A stretch of DNA of 64,000 bases. It comes from an uncultured Prevotella sp. GTDB lineage: Bacteria > Bacteroidota > Bacteroidia > Bacteroidales > Bacteroidaceae. Under the pieces are notes generated by a model. It ran no database searches, had not been told where the DNA came from, and saw nothing but the letters and a program-made list of their open reading frames with translations. Position numbers and translations under genes: made by a program. Below are positions 60,057 through 64,000 of this stretch, piece after piece. The stretch lies in the NCBI GenBank assembly GCA_905234265.1, contig CAJOHJ010000013.1, positions 1-64,000 on the forward strand, in the 5' to 3' direction. Numbering within the stretch: the stretch's first letter is position 1; every line of letters begins with the position of its first letter.

Positions 60057-61370
60057 ATGTTAAACAAAGAAGAATACTGGCAACCAGAACTTGAAACCAT
60101 GCCTCGTGAGGCATTGGAAAAGCTACAAGTAGAGAAACTCCGCAAGAGCATAGCAATAGCTCTTAAGTCTCCGTTCTATGGCAAGCGTCTTGCTGAGGCA
60201 GGCATAACGCCTGAAAGCATACAGACGGTGGCGGACATCCGCAAGATACCGTTTACCACCAAGCAAGACCTGCGCGACAACTATCCTTTCGGACTTGTCG
60301 GCGGCGACATGAAAGACGCTATCCGCATCCACTCAACCAGCGGCACGACGGGCCATCCGACAGTGGTAACCTATTCGCGCCACGACATAGACTCATGGGC
60401 AAACATGATAGCCCGCGACATGTACATGGTGGGCTGCCGTGACACTGACGTGTTCCAGAACTCCAGCGGCTACGGTATGTTTACCGGCGGACTGGGCTTC
60501 CAGTATGGCGCCGAAAAGCTTGGTGCCACGACGGTGCCGGCAGCTGCCGGCAACTCCAAGCGCCAGATTATGTTCATCCGCGACTTTGGCACTACCTGCC
60601 TTCACGCAATACCTTCCTACGCCATCCGACTGGCAGAGGTGTTTCAGGAAGAGGGCGTCGACCCACGCTCAACCAAGCTGCGCACACTGTTCATTGGTGC
60701 CGAGCCACACACTGAGGAGCAGCGCCAGCGCATAGAGCGCCTGCTGAGTGTAAAGGCCTACAACTCTTTTGGCATGACGGAAATGAACGGTCCCGGCGTT
60801 GCTTTTGAATGTAAGGAACAGTGCGGCATGCACCTGTGGGAAGACAACTACATTCTTGAGATTGTCGACCCCGACACGCTTGAGCCAGTTCCCGACGGTG
60901 AGATGGGTGAGATGGTGCTGACAACTCTGGACCGCACCATGATGCCTATTCTGCGCTATCGCACACGCGACCTGACGAGAGTCATTCCCGGCGAGTGCAA
61001 GTGCGGACGTACGCACCGTCGCATCGACCGCATCAAAGGCCGCACGGACGATATGTTCATCATCAAGGGAGTTAATGTGTTCCCGATGCAGGTTGAGAAG
61101 ATATTGGTTCAGTATCCTGGCCTTGGCAGCAACTATCTGATTACCCTCGACACGGAAAACGACAACGACATTATGACTGTCGAGGTAGAGCTTGACGGTC
61201 TGAACACCGACGTTTATCCGGAACTGCAGAAGATGACCCGCGACATCCAGCATGCCTTGAAGGACGAAATCCTGCTGACACCTCGCGTGAAGCTTGTCAA
61301 GAAAGGCTCTCTTCCGCAAAGCGAAGGCAAGGCCGTTCGTGTTCACGACCTGCGTGTCGGTAGGGGATGA
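60057..61370 (+). CDS. paaK: Phenylacetate--CoA ligase (PaaK-type AMP-forming)
   Basis: 437 residues, adenylate-forming enzyme that makes aryl-CoA. It has the P-loop 'STSGTTGHPTVV', the AMP motif 'YNSFGMTEMNGPGVAFEC', 'RYRTRDLTRVI' and the C-terminal lid with 'GRTDDMFIIKGVNVFPMQVE'. Bacteroidetes usually keep one or two copies without the rest of a phenylacetate pathway, and none is seen here. It may activate phenylacetate or a related acid made in amino-acid metabolism. Confidence 0.93.
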   Translation: MLNKEEYWQPELETMPREALEKLQVEKLRKSIAIALKSPFYGKRLAEAGITPESIQTVADIRKIPFTTKQDLRDNYPFGLVGGDMKDAIRIHSTSGTTGHPTVVTYSRHDIDSWANMIARDMYMVGCRDTDVFQNSSGYGMFTGGLGFQYGAEKLGATTVPAAAGNSKRQIMFIRDFGTTCLHAIPSYAIRLAEVFQEEGVDPRSTKLRTLFIGAEPHTEEQRQRIERLLSVKAYNSFGMTEMNGPGVAFECKEQCGMHLWEDNYILEIVDPDTLEPVPDGEMGEMVLTTLDRTMMPILRYRTRDLTRVIPGECKCGRTHRRIDRIKGRTDDMFIIKGVNVFPMQVEKILVQYPGLGSNYLITLDTENDNDIMTVEVELDGLNTDVYPELQKMTRDIQHALKDEILLTPRVKLVKKGSLPQSEGKAVRVHDLRVGRG

Positions 61371-61401
61371 CACATTAGCACAATACCAAATAGCAAATAT
61401 C

Positions 61402-61974
61402 ATGAAACGCTTGCTGACTGCTGTTGCTGTCTGTTTGCTGGGCCTGTCGGACGGAGTGGCCCAGACCACGGTGCGTGAGTTGTTCAAGAGCGTGCCTTTC
61501 GGCATGTTCCAGTTGCTTACGGACAATAACCGTCTTGACCTTCTGGATTACTGGGATTCAGGGCTGAAGTCGCCCGTTACCAACCAGTTGGACGGTGACA
61601 GCAAGATACTCCTGCTTAACGACAGCCTGTTGCAGTTGCAGCTGAGCGAGGCCTTGCAGGCAGACATCTGGTTGCTTGACGTGGCTGAGCCTGCCGACGG
61701 TAACAGTCAGGTGGTGTGCCTGCTGCGCACCTACGGCACAGATGTAAAGTCAACGACAATACAATTCTTCACTACCGACTGGCAGGAATTGCCTGCCAGC
61801 CGGTATTTCGCTGCCCCAGACTATGCATTCTCGGCAAAATGTCAGCTGGAAGCCAATTTATTGCAGCTGACTCCAGTCAACGTCGACAACACTCCTGCCA
61901 GCGAGGAACAGCACGAAATTGTGCAATCGTCAATATTATTTAAATGGGATGGAAATTCATTTAAAAAATATTAA
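61402..61974 (+). CDS. DUF3256 secreted protein
   Basis: 190 residues from ATG 61402. The track begins at 61294 inside paaK, but the signal peptide starts at 'MKRLLTAVAVCLLGLSDGVAQ'. The body has 'LFKSVPFGMFQLLTDNNRLD', 'YWDSGLKSPVTNQLDGDSKI' and 'WQELPASRYF', matching the Bacteroidetes DUF3256 family. It should be periplasmic. It follows paaK by 31 bases and probably ends the operon. Confidence 0.82.
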   Translation: MKRLLTAVAVCLLGLSDGVAQTTVRELFKSVPFGMFQLLTDNNRLDLLDYWDSGLKSPVTNQLDGDSKILLLNDSLLQLQLSEALQADIWLLDVAEPADGNSQVVCLLRTYGTDVKSTTIQFFTTDWQELPASRYFAAPDYAFSAKCQLEANLLQLTPVNVDNTPASEEQHEIVQSSILFKWDGNSFKKY

Positions 61975-62077
61975 ATATCATAATAAGTTATGATATAGAT
62001 AATTCGATTGTCACAAGTATTGTATAAATTTGTAACGTGTTTTTCATGGTATTAGATTATTAAGGTTAATGCAAAGG

Positions 62078-62109
62078 CTGATTGTCGTGAGACAATTAGT
62101 CTTTTTTTG
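62078..62109 (+). terminator. Probable terminator after the DUF3256 gene
   Basis: CTGATTGTC and GACAATTAG (62078-62086, 62091-62099) pair around a GTGA loop and are followed by TCTTTTTTTGG. The 191-base gap also has a weak TAAATTTG -7-like box at 62025-62032 for the next gene. Confidence 0.6.
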
Positions 62110-62165
62110 GTAGCATGGAGTCTTTTTTGGTAACATGACAAACAAATTCTAATAGAAATAACGAG

Positions 62166-63056
62166 ATGAGATACAATTCAGGCAGAGAAGGCGACTACGA
62201 TTATTATAGTGTCACGGCAGAACAGCCATTGCTGGAGTTCTTGCTGGAGAATGTCAAGGAGTCGCGCACCAAGATTAAGCAGATACTGCACGGGCAGGGC
62301 ATAAAGGTAGACAAGCGTACGGTGACGCAGTTCGACTACATGCTGCAGCCCGGCATGAAGATAGCCGTCTCCAAGACAAAGCGCAACCAGCAGGCATTCA
62401 AGAGCCGCTATCTGAAGATTGTCTATGAGGATCGCTGGCTGATAGTCATCGAGAAGCAGACGGGCATTCTGTCTATGGCTGCCGGCCATTCAACACTGAA
62501 TGTCAAGACTCTGCTTGACGGATATTTCAAGAAGAGCGGGCAGAAATGCACTGCCCATGTCGTTCATCGTCTTGACCGCGACACCAGCGGGCTGATGGTC
62601 TATGCAAAAGACATCGAAACGGAGCAGATTCTTGAGCATAACTGGCATCAGATAGTCTACGACCGCCGCTATTATGCCGTCCTTTCTGGCGAGATGGAGC
62701 AGGATGAAGGCACTATAGCCAACTGGCTTAAGGACAACAAGGCCTATGTCACCTATTCGTCCCCGGTAGACAATGGAGGCAAGTATGCCATCACCCATTT
62801 CCATGTGTTAGACCGCACCACGGAGCATTCTCTTGTGGAGTTCCGTCTGGAGACAGGCCGTAAGAATCAGATACGTGTGCATGCCGCCGACATGGGGCAT
62901 CCAGTCTGCGGCGATGTCAAGTATGGTAATGGCGACGACCCTCTGCATCGCTTGTGCCTGCATGCCTGGCTGCTGTGTTTCACCCATCCCGTGACAGGCC
63001 AGCCCATGGAATTTGAGACTCAGGTGCCTGCTGCATTCCGACACTTGTTCAAGTAA
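62166..63056 (+). CDS. RluA-family RNA pseudouridine synthase
   Basis: 296 residues. An N-terminal S4-like RNA-binding region ('TKIKQILHGQGIKVDKRTVT') is followed by the RluA catalytic core. The catalytic Asp is in 'HRLDRDTSGLMVYAK', with 'LETGRKNQIRVHAADMGHPV' and 'GDVKYGN'. It isomerises uridines in rRNA or tRNA; which site cannot be told. The initiator ATG is the track start. Confidence 0.93.
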   Translation: MRYNSGREGDYDYYSVTAEQPLLEFLLENVKESRTKIKQILHGQGIKVDKRTVTQFDYMLQPGMKIAVSKTKRNQQAFKSRYLKIVYEDRWLIVIEKQTGILSMAAGHSTLNVKTLLDGYFKKSGQKCTAHVVHRLDRDTSGLMVYAKDIETEQILEHNWHQIVYDRRYYAVLSGEMEQDEGTIANWLKDNKAYVTYSSPVDNGGKYAITHFHVLDRTTEHSLVEFRLETGRKNQIRVHAADMGHPVCGDVKYGNGDDPLHRLCLHAWLLCFTHPVTGQPMEFETQVPAAFRHLFK

Positions 63057-63097
63057 AGAAGTTCATAGTAAGCAATTCCAAGAAACATCCGCCATCC

Positions 63098-63256
63098 ATG
63101 ACAAACAACCTTACATACTACATAGCCCTTCTGGCTCTAATAATAATAGGTGTGCTGCTGATAAAGCGGGTAGCATCGTGCATGTTCCGCACGGTGATAA
63201 CCATTGTCCTGATAGCTGCAGCCGCTGCAATCTACTGGTTTGTCCTTGCTAAATGA
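63098..63256 (+). CDS. Small membrane protein (52 aa), hypothetical
   Basis: ATG 63098 to TGA 63256 encodes 52 residues, too short for the track. Two hydrophobic helices are seen: 'YYIALLALIIIGVLLI' and 'VITIVLIAAAAAIYWFVL', split by a basic turn 'KRVASCMFR'. It follows the RluA gene by 41 bases and its end overlaps the menA stop by 8 bases on the other strand. No family recognised with certainty. Confidence 0.6.
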   Translation: MTNNLTYYIALLALIIIGVLLIKRVASCMFRTVITIVLIAAAAAIYWFVLAK

Positions 63257-64000
63257 GCAAGAGTCCTGCTGTTACGCAAATGCCGTAGACGAGAATGTTG
63301 CGTGCCGTCTGTCCCAGACACTCGTTGAGCTGTCTGCCGTGGTTGATGCGCTTCATGCGGAGCCATGTGTAGACGTGCAGGATGAGATAGACAGCCGGCA
63401 GGATGGCAGCCAGCGGATGGCCGTAGGCAATGAAGACCCCTCCAAGAGCTGTAGCCGTAATGCCTAATGCAAGGTAAAGATGTTCCGTGGCATTGGCCCC
63501 AATCATAACCACCAGAGTACGCTTGCCGTCGCGCCGGTCGTTGTCGCGGTCGCGATAGTTGTTGACCACCAGCAGCCCGTCGGTCACCAGTCCGCATGCA
63601 ACAGATGCTGCCAGCACTTGCCACGTGAAGGTGTGTAGCTGTACGTAGTAGGTTATGCACACAGGTATGATGCCGAAGCATACCACTACCAGCACGTCGC
63701 CCAGGCCTATGTATGAGAGGTGCGTGGTGTACAGGAAGCACAGCACTACGCAGACGAGGCCAACCAGCAGCATTTCCATTCCCCCGAACAATATCAGCGG
63801 CAGTCCTATGATGCAAGCGCCGACAGTAGTTGTTGCGATGGCATATTTCATGGCGTCTGCCGTAACCCATCCCTGCGAGCATGCCCTCAGCGGGCCGAGG
63901 CGTGTGCTGCTGTCGTCGTTGCCCTTGGCATAGTCGAAGAAGTCGTTGATAAAGTTGGCGTCAATCTGCATTACGAGAGCGAACAGCATGCACAGCACTG
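63249..64000 (-). CDS. menA: 1,4-dihydroxy-2-naphthoate polyprenyltransferase (partial, N-terminus outside window)
   Basis: At least 249 residues; the start lies beyond base 64000. A UbiA-family membrane protein that attaches the polyprenyl tail in menaquinone synthesis. The two Asp-rich motifs are present: 'NDFFDYAKGNDD' and 'NNYRDRDNDRRDGKRTL'. Several membrane helices follow. Menaquinone is the likely electron acceptor of the NQR complex encoded at 42481-48533. The GTG at 63998 marked by the track is probably internal. Confidence 0.92.
   Translation of the reverse strand, partial: VLCMLFALVMQIDANFINDFFDYAKGNDDSSTRLGPLRACSQGWVTADAMKYAIATTTVGACIIGLPLILFGGMEMLLVGLVCVVLCFLYTTHLSYIGLGDVLVVVCFGIIPVCITYYVQLHTFTWQVLAASVACGLVTDGLLVVNNYRDRDNDRRDGKRTLVVMIGANATEHLYLALGITATALGGVFIAYGHPLAAILPAVYLILHVYTWLRMKRINHGRQLNECLGQTARNILVYGICVTAGLLLI

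Overview
The window looks like core chromosome of a Prevotella-type member of the Bacteroidetes (order Bacteroidales). Evidence: families largely restricted to that phylum (DUF4270, DUF4296, DUF4348, DUF3256, cysteine-less DksA-like protein, PurF-like paralogue), repeated promoters of the Bacteroidetes form TTG/TTTG-N18-20-TAnnTTTG, weak or absent Shine-Dalgarno sequences, a Na+-translocating NQR operon, and secreted proteins ending in the '...GLYI.NGK..VVK' style typical of Prevotella. Names were assigned by reading motifs; no database was searched.

Layout. 1-180: AT-rich tail of an ATP-binding (AlbA/RecG-like) protein next to a tRNA-Arg(UCU), probably the edge of an accessory island. 343-1918: two tandem SPOUT methyltransferases. 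5642-1915 (minus): panC, panD, nitroreductase, DUF2520 dehydrogenase, kdsC, maf. 5853-8331 (plus): starch-synthase-like half protein, DUF4270 lipoprotein and a 43-residue gene whose end is a terminator hairpin. 20183-8353 (minus): PurF-like paralogue, smpB, GHL10 glycosidase, two large secreted proteins plus a coupled 60-residue gene, and uvrD/pcrA. 27168-20791 (minus): SPOR lipoprotein, ruvX, def, TPR protein, DUF4348, murB, metallo-hydrolase. 27399-28288 (plus): YtxH, holin-like and small-protein envelope operon. 31962-28520 (minus): thrS and rpsF-rpsR-rplI. 32128-33948 (plus): fmt and rpe. 42299-33987 (minus): TamB-like protein, secreted protein, rpsA, ECF sigma factor. 42481-51697 (plus): nqrABCDEF, glmS, receiver-kinase hybrid. 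52513-63256 (plus): ileS, DksA-like, lspA, DUF4296, small overlapping gene, nucleoside transporter, rsmE, paaK, DUF3256, RluA synthase. 63249-64000 (minus): menA, cut by the window.

The genes are mainly housekeeping: translation (tRNA, L9, S18, S6, S1, ThrRS, IleRS, Fmt, Def, SmpB), RNA modification, envelope precursors (murB, glmS, kdsC, lspA, TamB), pantothenate synthesis, and sodium-coupled respiration with menaquinone (nqr, menA).

The most unusual signal lies between and inside the genes. A family of 21-bp units (core TTACGAAATTATCTC[TC]GC) recurs at five loci: as direct tandem arrays in the uvrD coding region, upstream of rpsF and upstream of the rpsA promoter, and as hairpins flanked by GGCCACT/AGTGGCC in two large gene-free regions. 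Those two regions also share a second conserved block in matching order, so they look like two diverged copies of one composite element. Two more unrelated 21-bp tandem repeats sit in maf and at the 3' end of def.
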